Below are positions 16,515-25,069 of a stretch of DNA of 48,760 nt, one piece after another (within the stretch, counting starts at the first letter, position 1; the number at the start of each line of letters is the position of its first letter). Under the pieces are notes generated by a model. The model was not told the origin of the DNA. It was given only the letters and a program-made list of their open reading frames with translations, and ran no database searches. The DNA comes from Cytophagaceae bacterium (GTDB lineage: Bacteria; Bacteroidota; Bacteroidia; Cytophagales; Flexibacteraceae). Both the position numbers and the translations under genes were made by a program. The stretch is taken from positions 1-48,760 of the forward strand of contig CANHWS010000001.1 of NCBI GenBank assembly GCA_947464365.1. The letters are read 5' to 3'.

Positions 16515-16549
16515 AAGCCAAGGACATCCTCCTTGGCTTCTTTGTTTTT
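16515..16549 (+). terminator. Intrinsic terminator after glmS
   Basis: AAGCCAAGGA (16515-16524) pairs with TCCTTGGCTT (16530-16539) around a 5-nt loop, followed by TTTGTTTTT. A second hairpin, CCCTAGG/CCTAGGG (16594-16613), lies just after the stop of the convergent membrane gene but lacks a U-run. Confidence 0.9.
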
Positions 16550-16647
16550 GAGCTACATCTGCCTAAGACCTAGCATTGAATTATTGTATTTAGCCCTAGG
16601 TTTTGCCCTAGGGGTTAATTGTGGATTTAACAGTCATGGCCCATCAC

Positions 16648-17748
16648 CTAGTCAGTAGTATTCTCAAGCTCATAGAGCTGGTGGAAGACCACACAAACAG
16701 CTATAGACCAATACCATGGGTGGAGCCAAGCACCTGCACCAAGCAACAGCCAAGTCCCGGCATGGAACAATAGCACCCAAACGGCCCATAGTGGCCACCA
16801 TCGCTTGCTGAACATCAGCCAAGGGCTTAGCAGCTGGCCCAGCAGTCCGACCATCGCCAGGATGGTAAACACTGCGGGGAACTTGCCCAAGGCCTGCCCA
16901 AGCACTGTCCCGTGGTTAAGCAGGTAGGGATTGGCCTCAGCGGCCCACGACAGGCCAGTGCTTAGGAGTTTTTCGACACCAGCTAGGCCATATGTGGCTG
17001 CGATCAATACCATCACTAATCGCAAGTATTGAACTGGGTCCTTGGTGCAGATCACAACTAGCATCAGCCAGTTGAGGGTCGCATAGGTGTGGTCGATCTT
17101 GCCCCAGCTATAGAGCCAGGCCTGCCCAATCATCCAGGTCAGGAATACCAGCCTGCCAAGCCAGACCCACTCCCAAATCAACCAGAGGATAAGCCCAACA
17201 ATACCAAATGCGGCGATTAGGAACATATTCGCCGCATTTGGTGCGGTGATTAGACCCGGAATCCAGCCAACGAGGCGCAATGGTTGGTACCAACCTCCCA
17301 AAGGTTGCCTCAGCCACAGGTCCGAAATAATGTCATAACCAAACCAGAGGTAAGCAAACGAGGCCACCCACCGTAGGAACAAGACGTAAAAACTGGCAAC
17401 ATCCTGTGCGGCAAATAGCCACACCACAACCAACCTTCTGTTGACCAATAGTTGCTGTCCGACAAGGACTGCAATGCCCAGTCTGACGATCACCTGATCA
17501 GCCTTCGTAACAAAAAAGTCAGGCCCCAATCTATGTAGCTCAACAGGCAGCCTAGGGTAAAGGCTAAGAACTAAATGTTGCCACCAGCTCAACACTTGGT
17601 CCAATCCGCCAACAAGCCCAAGACCACCAACAAGCCAGTCCTGCACCGCTGTCCGACCAATAACAAGCCAAATGGTCAGCAATAGCCCCCAGACAAGAGC
17701 ACATACCATCAGGGACGGCAAGCCAAGCTTGTAGGTTGACTTAGTCAT
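16648..17748 (-). CDS. Polytopic membrane protein, HTTM-like
   Basis: The 366-residue protein has about eight or nine hydrophobic segments. Several local patterns recall the HTTM domain (the membrane part of vitamin-K-dependent gamma-carboxylase-like proteins): DHTYATLNWLMLVVIC, YGLAGVEKLLSTGLSW and LFHAGTWLLLGAGAWLHPW. The similarity is by eye and the catalytic role, if any, is unknown. Trp content is very high. It overlaps the preceding gene by 8 bp (ATGACTAA), so the two are translationally coupled and probably form one membrane complex. Confidence 0.6.
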   Translation of the reverse strand: MTKSTYKLGLPSLMVCALVWGLLLTIWLVIGRTAVQDWLVGGLGLVGGLDQVLSWWQHLVLSLYPRLPVELHRLGPDFFVTKADQVIVRLGIAVLVGQQLLVNRRLVVVWLFAAQDVASFYVLFLRWVASFAYLWFGYDIISDLWLRQPLGGWYQPLRLVGWIPGLITAPNAANMFLIAAFGIVGLILWLIWEWVWLGRLVFLTWMIGQAWLYSWGKIDHTYATLNWLMLVVICTKDPVQYLRLVMVLIAATYGLAGVEKLLSTGLSWAAEANPYLLNHGTVLGQALGKFPAVFTILAMVGLLGQLLSPWLMFSKRWWPLWAVWVLLFHAGTWLLLGAGAWLHPWYWSIAVCVVFHQLYELENTTD

Positions 17749-18142
17749 GATCAGAAGGGCTAGAGAAGGTTTGGCCTAAGCTATATTCTGCAACGACACT
17801 GGTGCTATCACCCTGAATGCGGAGGAGTTGCCAAGGAGCCAAATTAGCTTTTCCAGTATCAGCCGTGGCTAGGTCTTGCAATAGTTTCTTAGCCTTTTGG
17901 GTGTAGTACGCCCTTCGGCATAGGGACAGCATTCCGCCCTTACTAAAGCCGAAAGTTGTAGGGTCGAGCTCCTGAGTGCCATGTAAGACCACCCAATGTT
18001 CGTCCGCCATCGGCCCCTTGGCAGACTGGGAAAACATCCCCATCCTGAACATAGGCCAAAGATCCTGTTGCAACACAAATGGCAGCCCAAACCACCCCAA
18101 AAGCAGCACAACTATCCCTATTTTCGGCCAACTAGCATTCAT
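17741..18142 (-). CDS. Small membrane-anchored partner of the HTTM-like protein
   Basis: The product has 133 residues from the ATG at 18142; a longer in-frame start at 18205 would run across the paaA promoter. One N-terminal membrane segment (PKIGIVVLLLGWFGLPFVL) is followed by a soluble, probably periplasmic, domain with LWPMFRMGMFSQ, a pattern seen in small proteins encoded beside HTTM-type genes (recalled, not searched). No enzyme motif is visible. Its stop codon overlaps the start of the HTTM-like gene by 8 bp, indicating a two-gene operon. Divergent from paaA. Confidence 0.6.
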   Translation of the reverse strand: MNASWPKIGIVVLLLGWFGLPFVLQQDLWPMFRMGMFSQSAKGPMADEHWVVLHGTQELDPTTFGFSKGGMLSLCRRAYYTQKAKKLLQDLATADTGKANLAPWQLLRIQGDSTSVVAEYSLGQTFSSPSDHD

Positions 18143-18153
18143 TTTTTGAGACC

Positions 18154-18184
18154 TTGAAAACAAAGGGATAAGACAGTATATTTG
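18154..18184 (+). promoter_or_regulatory. Promoter of paaA
   Basis: TTG (18154-18156), 20 nt and TATATTTG (18177-18184) form an almost ideal Bacteroidota vegetative promoter. The predicted start is ~18191, about 44 nt before the ATG at 18235. Confidence 0.7.
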
Positions 18185-18234
18185 TAGGGCAAGAAAGTAC
18201 ACCAACAGCCAATAACCAAAACTTGCCAGAGACT

Positions 18235-19230
18235 ATGTACGGAGGCGGAAATTCATTTGAAGGGCCAGCGAAAAATGAGCTAGTTGAGCAGGAAAACCCT
18301 GCCCTCTTGGCCGCATTTGAGGCCCGCATTGCGGCTAACGAAAAGATCGAACCAACAGATTGGATGCCGGCCTTGTATCGCAACCAGCTGATCCGGATGA
18401 TCGAGCAACATGCCCACTCTGAGATCATCGGTGCCCTTCCCGAAGGCACCTGGATCACCCGTGCGCCAGGCTTCAAACGCAAACTTGCCCTAATGGCTAA
18501 GGTGCAAGACGAAGTTGGCCATGCACAACTTTTGTACAGTGCCGCCGAAACCCTTGGCAAAAGCCGTGAGGACATGATCGCTGACCTGATCAATGGCAAA
18601 AGCAAGTACAGCAATATTTTCAACTATCCTGCCTTTACTTGGGCAGACAGCACTATCATCAGCTGGTTGGTTGATGCGGGTGCTATCGTGAACCAGTTGG
18701 CCAACTCGCGTGGCAGCTACGGCCCGTACGTCCGTGCGCTAGAGCGTATTTGTGTTGAAGAATCGTTCCACCTTAAGTACGGTCATGATGCTGTCGTGAC
18801 CCTTGCGACAGGCTCCCCTATACAACGTGCAATGGTGCAGGACGCCCTCAACCGTTGGTGGACACCGCTGATGCACTTTTTCGGCCCGCCAGATAAGATG
18901 AGTGTACATACCGAAATCTTGGTCCGTTGGAAGGTCAAAATGTCCACCAATGACGAGTGCCGTCAGCAGTTCTTGGATATGTATGTACCTAAGATCTGGG
19001 ACCTAGGCCTCACCGTGCCAGACCCTAACCTCCGCAAAGATCCTGAAACTGGGCAGTGGCTTTACACTGAGCCTGATTGGGCTGAGTTCAAACGTGTCAT
19101 CAATGGCGATGGCCCTTGCAATAAGGAGCGCCTAGCCGTCCGCCGCAAGGCTGAAACCCGTGGTGCTTGGGTCCGCGAGGCCCTCAAAGCCAGCGAAACT
19201 GCCCATGTACGGGTTAGGCCGTTTGCTTAA
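18235..19230 (+). CDS. paaA: Phenylacetyl-CoA 1,2-epoxidase catalytic subunit PaaA
   Basis: PaaA is the di-iron catalytic subunit of the multicomponent monooxygenase that epoxidises phenylacetyl-CoA, the ring-activating step of phenylacetate catabolism. The product has 331 residues from the ATG at 18235; a TTG four codons upstream is less likely. It follows family members nearly end to end: WMPALYRNQLIRMIEQHAHS, EIIGALPEGTWITRAP, KVQDEVGHAQLLYSAAETLG, YSNIFNYPAFTWAD, ICVEESFHLKYGHD and DWAEFKRVINGDGPCNKERL. Carboxylate/His iron ligands in HAHSE, DEVGH and EESFH are intact. The N-terminus MYGGGNSFEGPAKNE is longer than in E. coli PaaA. In most genomes paaA starts a paaABCDE operon; here a terminator follows and no paaBCDE gene lies in the window. 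Confidence 0.95.
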   Translation: MYGGGNSFEGPAKNELVEQENPALLAAFEARIAANEKIEPTDWMPALYRNQLIRMIEQHAHSEIIGALPEGTWITRAPGFKRKLALMAKVQDEVGHAQLLYSAAETLGKSREDMIADLINGKSKYSNIFNYPAFTWADSTIISWLVDAGAIVNQLANSRGSYGPYVRALERICVEESFHLKYGHDAVVTLATGSPIQRAMVQDALNRWWTPLMHFFGPPDKMSVHTEILVRWKVKMSTNDECRQQFLDMYVPKIWDLGLTVPDPNLRKDPETGQWLYTEPDWAEFKRVINGDGPCNKERLAVRRKAETRGAWVREALKASETAHVRVRPFA

Positions 19231-19258
19231 TCTATGATCAGATTATGTATCACTAACA

Positions 19259-19293
19259 CAACGTCACTCAGAAATGGGTGGCGTTGCTGTTTT
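19259..19293 (+). terminator. Intrinsic terminator after paaA
   Basis: CAACGTCAC (19259-19267) pairs with GTGGCGTTG (19278-19286) over 9 bp with one G-U pair; CTGTTTT follows. It shows paaA is transcribed alone. Confidence 0.75.
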
Positions 19294-19360
19294 ACAGCCC
19301 CACCCTACACCCTCAAAATCCCGCCAAACCACCTATCTTGCAAGCCAAATTGTCATCAAA

Positions 19361-21634
19361 ATGCGCTTCAGAATAAGGATTAGATTATTAGTCGTTGTGG
19401 TTGTTACTTGCTTTTCCATCAGCCTAGCAATAGGCCAAAAGCTGAGCAGACAACCTACCAAATCCCCCAAGGTCCCCAAAGCTAGCACGAGCACAGTTCT
19501 TACCATGCGCCCATCAGCCTTGGTTGACCCGATGATCGGCACCGATGTGGGCAATACGTTTGTAGGAGCCGCGCTACCCTTCAGTTTGGCCAAACCTGGG
19601 CCTGACGTCCTACCACCCTACAACACCACTGGTTACTCAGCCAACGGCCTAATCGAAGGCTTTAGCCACACCCACCTCAGCGGAACTGGCGGAGGTGGTC
19701 GGTATGGTAACATCATGCTGACACCATTGGTTGGCGGGCCTACCCTCAAGGCCCGAGCAGGGGTCCGGACCAGCGAGGTGGCCAAAGCTGGTTACTATGC
19801 CGTCACCCTAGGCCGTAAACCCGGTGATGTCCGGACCGAAGTCACCCTTACTGAAAAGACTGGTTGGCACCGTTACCGATTCTTTACCTGGGATAAAAGG
19901 CCAACCCTTGAGGCAACCGTCATGATCGATCCAACACACGTGATCTCCCGCCGTCGTGATAGCCTCGACTCTCGTTGCCTTCGTGCTAGCATCCAGGTAG
20001 AGGAAGACGGTTCCATAGTTGGGCAAGGCAGCTTCGCAGGTGGATGGGGAGGTCAGAATCCTTATACGGTTTACTTCTATATCCTACCAAACATAAAGCC
20101 GATCGCTACTGGTGCTTGGCAAGAGGATAGTGTATTTACAGAGGTTTCAACCCAAGCCAAAGGACGATCTTGTGGCATATATCTGAAGTACAACTTCCAC
20201 CAGCAACAAGAGCTACTGATGAAGGTGGGTATCTCGATGCGGTCAGTGGCAGATGCCAAGGCCAATCTGGAGGCCCAACAAGGATGGGATTTTGACCAAA
20301 CCAGAGCACTAGCTGCAGATGTTTGGGACAAACAACTTGGCAAGATCAAGATCGCAGGTGGCGTTCCTGAGCAGCAGGTGCAGTTCTACACCAACCTATA
20401 CCATACGTTCTTGATGCCGCATAACCACACTGGTCAAAGCCCCGAGTACGAAACAACCGAGCCTACATTCTGGGATCATTATTGTCTCTGGGATGTACAT
20501 CGGTCAGTGATGCCCCTGCATACCCTGATCGCTCCCAAACTCCAACGAGATATTATCAAGAGCCTATTGCAGGTGGGCAAATACACGGGATGGCTGCCAG
20601 ATGCTTGGGTCGCCGGTGGGCACGGGCAACAACAAGGCGGCACCAATGCCGACATCGTAATGACAGATGCCGTACTAAAGGGACTGATTCCGACCTCGGA
20701 CAAGGCCACCTGTGACAGCATCTGGAAGTATTGTTATCGCAATGCCACCCAACAGACCGATAGGCCTGGCGTATATGGCAGGCACACTGCATTGCTAGAT
20801 AAATATGGCTACCTCCCAGCCGATGTCAAATGTGGCTCCTCAATCACAGCAGAGGTGGCCTACAACGACTTTTGCCTTAGTCTGCTAGCCACCAAGCTGG
20901 GCAAAACCAAGGAGGCCACCACCTTACTTGCCAACAGCCAACGCGTCTGGAATCTCTGGAAAGCCGACACTGGCTACCTTTGGGCCAAAGACCGCAGTGG
21001 TAATTGGGCACCCAATTTTAGCAGGGTCAATACCCGCCTAGATAGTTGGAACGGCCCCCACTTTTATGAGGCATCCTGCTGGGCCTACAGCTTTTACATG
21101 CCGCACGACGTCCCAGGCCTGATCAGCCGCCGTGGGGGCAATGCGAAGTTTATCGAGTGGCTAGATCGGTTTGTGGATGGGGGTGATTTTGAGCTGGAGA
21201 ATGAGCCCGTCTTCCTAGTGCCCTACCTGTATAACTATGCTGGCCGGCCTGACAAAACAGCAGTTAGGGTCCATCATCTACTACAATATGAGTTCACCGC
21301 CTCACGCAAAGGCCTCCCCGGGCAGGACGATAGTGGCGCAATCAGCAGCTGGTATGTATGGTCCAGCATGGGCCTGATGCCAGTGGCTGGCCAAGACCTA
21401 TACCTGATCGGCAGCCCTCTATGGCAAACAACAACCATTGAGTTGGAAGGCAAAAAAACGCTAGAGATCGAGGCCAGCAATTATGGCCCATCAAATATCT
21501 ACATCCAGTCAGCCAGCCTCAATGGCCAGCCGATCAGCAAACCATTTATCACCCATACCCAGATTAGCAAAGGTGGCAAACTCATCTTTGTGATGGGTGC
21601 CCAACCAAGCAAATGGGGCCAAAAGGTCGACTAG
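19361..21634 (+). CDS. GH92 family alpha-mannosidase-like glycosidase
   Basis: GH92 enzymes are calcium-dependent exo-alpha-mannosidases acting on N-glycans and yeast mannan. The product has 757 residues from the ATG at 19361, which begins a Sec signal (MRFRIRIRLLVVVVVTC to AIGQ); the ORF opens earlier at 19274. The N-terminal beta-sandwich starts with VDPMIGTDVGNTFVGA and contains GFSHTHLSGTG. The (alpha/alpha)6 domain has FYTNLYHTFLMPH, YCLWDVHRS and WVAGGHGQQQGGTNADIV. Candidate acid E570 (HFYEASCW) and the base region QDDSGAISSWYVWSSMGL (655-672) are present. Two spots differ from the common pattern: EAS instead of EGN after the acid, and NEPVFLV where NEPxHH is usual, so specificity is uncertain. 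No lipobox is seen; probably periplasmic. Confidence 0.9.
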   Translation: MRFRIRIRLLVVVVVTCFSISLAIGQKLSRQPTKSPKVPKASTSTVLTMRPSALVDPMIGTDVGNTFVGAALPFSLAKPGPDVLPPYNTTGYSANGLIEGFSHTHLSGTGGGGRYGNIMLTPLVGGPTLKARAGVRTSEVAKAGYYAVTLGRKPGDVRTEVTLTEKTGWHRYRFFTWDKRPTLEATVMIDPTHVISRRRDSLDSRCLRASIQVEEDGSIVGQGSFAGGWGGQNPYTVYFYILPNIKPIATGAWQEDSVFTEVSTQAKGRSCGIYLKYNFHQQQELLMKVGISMRSVADAKANLEAQQGWDFDQTRALAADVWDKQLGKIKIAGGVPEQQVQFYTNLYHTFLMPHNHTGQSPEYETTEPTFWDHYCLWDVHRSVMPLHTLIAPKLQRDIIKSLLQVGKYTGWLPDAWVAGGHGQQQGGTNADIVMTDAVLKGLIPTSDKATCDSIWKYCYRNATQQTDRPGVYGRHTALLDKYGYLPADVKCGSSITAEVAYNDFCLSLLATKLGKTKEATTLLANSQRVWNLWKADTGYLWAKDRSGNWAPNFSRVNTRLDSWNGPHFYEASCWAYSFYMPHDVPGLISRRGGNAKFIEWLDRFVDGGDFELENEPVFLVPYLYNYAGRPDKTAVRVHHLLQYEFTASRKGLPGQDDSGAISSWYVWSSMGLMPVAGQDLYLIGSPLWQTTTIELEGKKTLEIEASNYGPSNIYIQSASLNGQPISKPFITHTQISKGGKLIFVMGAQPSKWGQKVD

Positions 21635-21784
21635 GCTAGGGCTCGGTCAAGACCTCCTAGTTTTAGCCAATCTTACCTATATTTATGGCCATCTGGGCGA
21701 GGAGATCAGAAGCCCCCTAGCTGAAAAGACTACCAGCATACCTGCCAATGGCATCATCATTGGTCACGACACCGAACAACCATT

Positions 21785-23788
21785 ATGACAACGACTAGAG
21801 CCCCCTACACCAGATTTTGTTTGATTTTGCTTGCCGTTTTGGGCATGTCGTGGCCGGCCCTAGGGCAAGGATCGGCACCATGGGCAAGTCCTAAGGATAT
21901 CCCAATTATCAACCGAGTGTGTAAAGGCAATGGGGCATCCTTGTTGCACAAAAGGTCTGCCGCTGCGGTCAATGCAGTCAACTACCCACGGGGATACTAT
22001 AATTATTACGTCCAGCACTATAACCTCCAGATCGAGCCTGATTTTACTACAAGCTCCATCACAGGGCGGACGGATATCCATTTTAGGCCAACCGGCCCGC
22101 TAGATACTTTGGTATTTGACTTGTCAAGTGCATTGCGAATCGATAGCATTAAGTTTCATGGTCAGGTGCTACCATTTAGCCGCACCTCTGATCAGTTGGT
22201 ACTTGTACCACTAGGCTCGGCACCCTTGCCACAAGATACCCTGTCGATCTGGTATGGTGGTGTCCCCAACGGAACTGGCTTAGGTACTGTGAGCTTTTCT
22301 AGCCATAGCACAGGCATCGTTTTCGCCACCTTATCAGAGCCTTATGGCGCACGCGACTGGTGGGCCACTCGGCAAGACTACAACCAAAAAATTGATAGCA
22401 TCGATGTGTATATCACGACACGTAGGTCTGGATACAAAGGTATTTCCAACGGCGTTTTGCAGGATACCACAACCGTCGGCAATGCGCGCATTTGGCACTG
22501 GAAACATAAATATCCCATCGTAAACTATCTGGTGGCGGTGGCCGTTAGCAACTATCAAGTCAGGAAAGACACCGTCAACCTGCAGGGTGGACTAATGAAT
22601 CTGGAGGACTTTTATTTCCCCCAAAATCGGCTGTCATGGATGCGAGATGCGCCAGTGGTCAAGGCCCAATTGCGCAACTTTGAGCGCATCTGGACTCCCT
22701 ACCCCTTTCAGCGTGAAAAATATGGCCATACCCAGTTCACCTTTGGTGGTGGGCAGGAGCACCAAACCAACTCTTTCATGGCAGACCTTGGCTTTGACCT
22801 GATGGCGCATGAATTGGCCCACCAATGGTTTGGCGACCTTGTCACCTGCAAGGGAATGCGCGAAATCTGGCTCAATGAAGGCTTTGCGAGCTATAACGAA
22901 TACCTAACTGACGAGGGCCTCAACCCAAGTGGCTTGGCCTCATGGCGGCAACAGGCAGTAGCGGCGGCCATCGGAGCACCCAATGGACGTATCTACAAAT
23001 TCGACACAGCAAACGTCTGGGGTATATTTGACTATGCTACAACGTACCAAAAGCCTGGCATCCTGCTGCACCAACTGCGCAAAACCATAGGTGATACCGC
23101 CTTCTTCAAAGGGATCCGGAACTATCTGAACGACCCAATCGTTAGGTATAACCTGGCCCGCACAGGGGACCTTGAGCGCAATATCTCAGCCGCAGCTGGC
23201 CGGTCAATGGCTGCTTTTTTTGATGCTTGGATCTACCAGCCTGGCTTCCCGAATTATACCCTGACCAATGTTGTACTGGCTGGAGACACACTAAAGTTTA
23301 CCATCAACCAAAGCCCAAGTAGTGCTGCTGCGACCGCCTTTTTCCCTGGTGCAGTCCCTTTTACATTTGGCAATGGATTAACAGCTGACACAACCGTCTA
23401 TATCAACCATACCGTTCAGGGCCAACAGGTCAAGATCAGAAGTCGGTTTGTGCCAACCACTGTCCGCGTCAATGCCACTAGCGAGGCCATTACGTCCAGC
23501 AGGCGCTTTAATGTCACCCCAGTCACCAGTTTAAGCCAGCATAATTTAGCAGCTGCTAACCTTTCGGTTTGGCCCAACCCTGCTGTTGATCAAGTTTATA
23601 TTGCCATACCTGGCCAAACGGAGTTTACAGGCAAGGTTCAGGTCCGTGATCTATCAGGACGGACCGTATTGCAACGTGACCTAATTGGTGGCCAGGCACT
23701 TGACCTGAGTAAGTTAAGCTCTGGCATGTATCAGATCCGATTGGTTACTGCTAGTGGAACATGGCAGACAACGGTAAGCAAACAATAG
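21785..23788 (+). CDS. M1 family metallopeptidase with T9SS sorting domain
   Basis: A 667-residue secreted gluzincin aminopeptidase-like protein. Sec signal 1-28 ends ALGQ. The beta-sandwich N-domain begins YYVQHYNLQIEPDF. Zinc ligands are H342, H346 (HELAHQWFGD) and E365 (NEGFAS), with catalytic E343. The exopeptidase loop, GxMEN or GGMEH in relatives, reads GGGQEHQTN (321-329), with Gln replacing Met next to the N-terminal-binding Glu. A type-A T9SS domain closes the protein: LSVWPNPAVDQVYI, VRDLSGRTVLQRDL and LSSGMYQIRLV. It should therefore act at the cell surface or outside, freeing amino acids from peptides. A CCAATG/CATTGG hairpin lies 22 bp before the start. The next gene starts 42 bp downstream and is probably co-transcribed. 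Confidence 0.92.
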   Translation: MTTTRAPYTRFCLILLAVLGMSWPALGQGSAPWASPKDIPIINRVCKGNGASLLHKRSAAAVNAVNYPRGYYNYYVQHYNLQIEPDFTTSSITGRTDIHFRPTGPLDTLVFDLSSALRIDSIKFHGQVLPFSRTSDQLVLVPLGSAPLPQDTLSIWYGGVPNGTGLGTVSFSSHSTGIVFATLSEPYGARDWWATRQDYNQKIDSIDVYITTRRSGYKGISNGVLQDTTTVGNARIWHWKHKYPIVNYLVAVAVSNYQVRKDTVNLQGGLMNLEDFYFPQNRLSWMRDAPVVKAQLRNFERIWTPYPFQREKYGHTQFTFGGGQEHQTNSFMADLGFDLMAHELAHQWFGDLVTCKGMREIWLNEGFASYNEYLTDEGLNPSGLASWRQQAVAAAIGAPNGRIYKFDTANVWGIFDYATTYQKPGILLHQLRKTIGDTAFFKGIRNYLNDPIVRYNLARTGDLERNISAAAGRSMAAFFDAWIYQPGFPNYTLTNVVLAGDTLKFTINQSPSSAAATAFFPGAVPFTFGNGLTADTTVYINHTVQGQQVKIRSRFVPTTVRVNATSEAITSSRRFNVTPVTSLSQHNLAAANLSVWPNPAVDQVYIAIPGQTEFTGKVQVRDLSGRTVLQRDLIGGQALDLSKLSSGMYQIRLVTASGTWQTTVSKQ

Positions 23789-23830
23789 GTGTCCACCCCC
23801 TACGTCTGGATTGCAAATAATAATCACTGG

Positions 23831-24880
23831 ATGTTCAACTACACAAATGGTGGAAGTGCGGTCATAGGCCAAATAATCCGCCTTGTAGTCCCAACTTTCT
23901 TGGCATGGGGCATCTCTTCTGGTGTTACAGGCCAACAAATTGACAGTAGACGCTTAAGTAAAATTACATTTATCCCCCCCACCAATTGGGATTACAATCA
24001 TGTTGGCAACCCATCTGTCCTGACTGCCAACAGAATTATTAACGGCCATTTTCGCAAGATCCCTGATAGCCTTACCCTACCCCAACTGACGGTCAAGGTG
24101 GCAAAGCAACTACTAGGCAAACCTTATGCTAAAGGCAAACTTATTGGGGTGGATGTCAACGAAAAACCTATCCTTTGCCTTAATCAGCTAGATTGTTATA
24201 CCCTAGTGGACAATGCTATAGCCCTGGCCATTGGCATGATGCGCTGGCAACAACAAGTTGATAGTTGCGTCAAAAAAGGGGAAGTGCCTCCACTCAATTG
24301 GGTCAATGGGACTGGATGGGAATTCATATCTGCCCTTGAAGACATCAGATATAGGGGAGGCAGCTACACTGATTTTAGCAGCAGGCTACACTACGCCCGT
24401 GACCTTATAGCAGACAACGAAAAGCGTGGTACCTGGGTCAATATTACCCGGCTTTGGCCCAATGACACCCTAAAGCCCCAGCCTAAGTACCGGGTGATTG
24501 GTCGGCAGGCGGACAAAGAAAGTAAAGCCAATATGCTCCGGATCGAGGATAGCCTTAGGCAACTGCCCTTTACCTATATCCCTTCTCGCTTAGCTGAAGT
24601 GGTCCTTCCTGACCTAATGGAAGGCGACATCATCGGCATTGTACCCGCTAATAACGCAGAGGTCGAGATCAGCCATGTTGGTTTTGCAGTCCGCCACAAA
24701 GGGGATTGGTACCTCCTGCATGCTAGTAGCCAATACCAGAAAGTCCTCATCGGACCGAGCACTTTACTTGCTTACCTAAACCGCAAATCAGTCAAGGGCT
24801 TTTGTGTGATAAGGCTGCCAGATACGGTGCCAACCTATACTCCTGATGAACTAATTTACCTCAATAGCACTGAAAAATGA
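23831..24880 (+). CDS. DUF1460 N-acetylmuramoyl-L-alanine amidase-like protein
   Basis: The product has 349 residues from the ATG at 23831; a GTG directly after the upstream stop (23789) is possible but less likely. An N-terminal hydrophobic stretch (GQIIRLVVPTFLAWGISSGV) ending TGQQ acts as export signal. The DUF1460 domain is an NlpC/P60-related papain-like fold: the catalytic Cys is C122 in LNQLDCYTLVDNAIAL, and a likely His lies in ISHVGFAVRHKG. Motifs VKVAKQLLGKPYAKG and LLHASSQYQKVLI are typical. Members are predicted to cleave peptidoglycan or muropeptides; activity here is inferred. It follows the M1 peptidase gene by 42 bp, suggesting joint expression. Confidence 0.85.
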   Translation: MFNYTNGGSAVIGQIIRLVVPTFLAWGISSGVTGQQIDSRRLSKITFIPPTNWDYNHVGNPSVLTANRIINGHFRKIPDSLTLPQLTVKVAKQLLGKPYAKGKLIGVDVNEKPILCLNQLDCYTLVDNAIALAIGMMRWQQQVDSCVKKGEVPPLNWVNGTGWEFISALEDIRYRGGSYTDFSSRLHYARDLIADNEKRGTWVNITRLWPNDTLKPQPKYRVIGRQADKESKANMLRIEDSLRQLPFTYIPSRLAEVVLPDLMEGDIIGIVPANNAEVEISHVGFAVRHKGDWYLLHASSQYQKVLIGPSTLLAYLNRKSVKGFCVIRLPDTVPTYTPDELIYLNSTEK

Positions 24881-25069
24881 GGCAAAAATGGACTGGCAAA
24901 AAACTGGCAAACTAACTATTGGCCTATTGCAGGCCTGGAGTGTGAAATAGTTTGGCGGAAATAGTATTTTGCATGCGCTATTTCCTTCTCCTAGGTGCTC
25001 TGGCAACCTGCAGCTGGTTTATGGCCTACAAAAACGCTTTCAGAAACACAGACTATCACCATCAATCTT

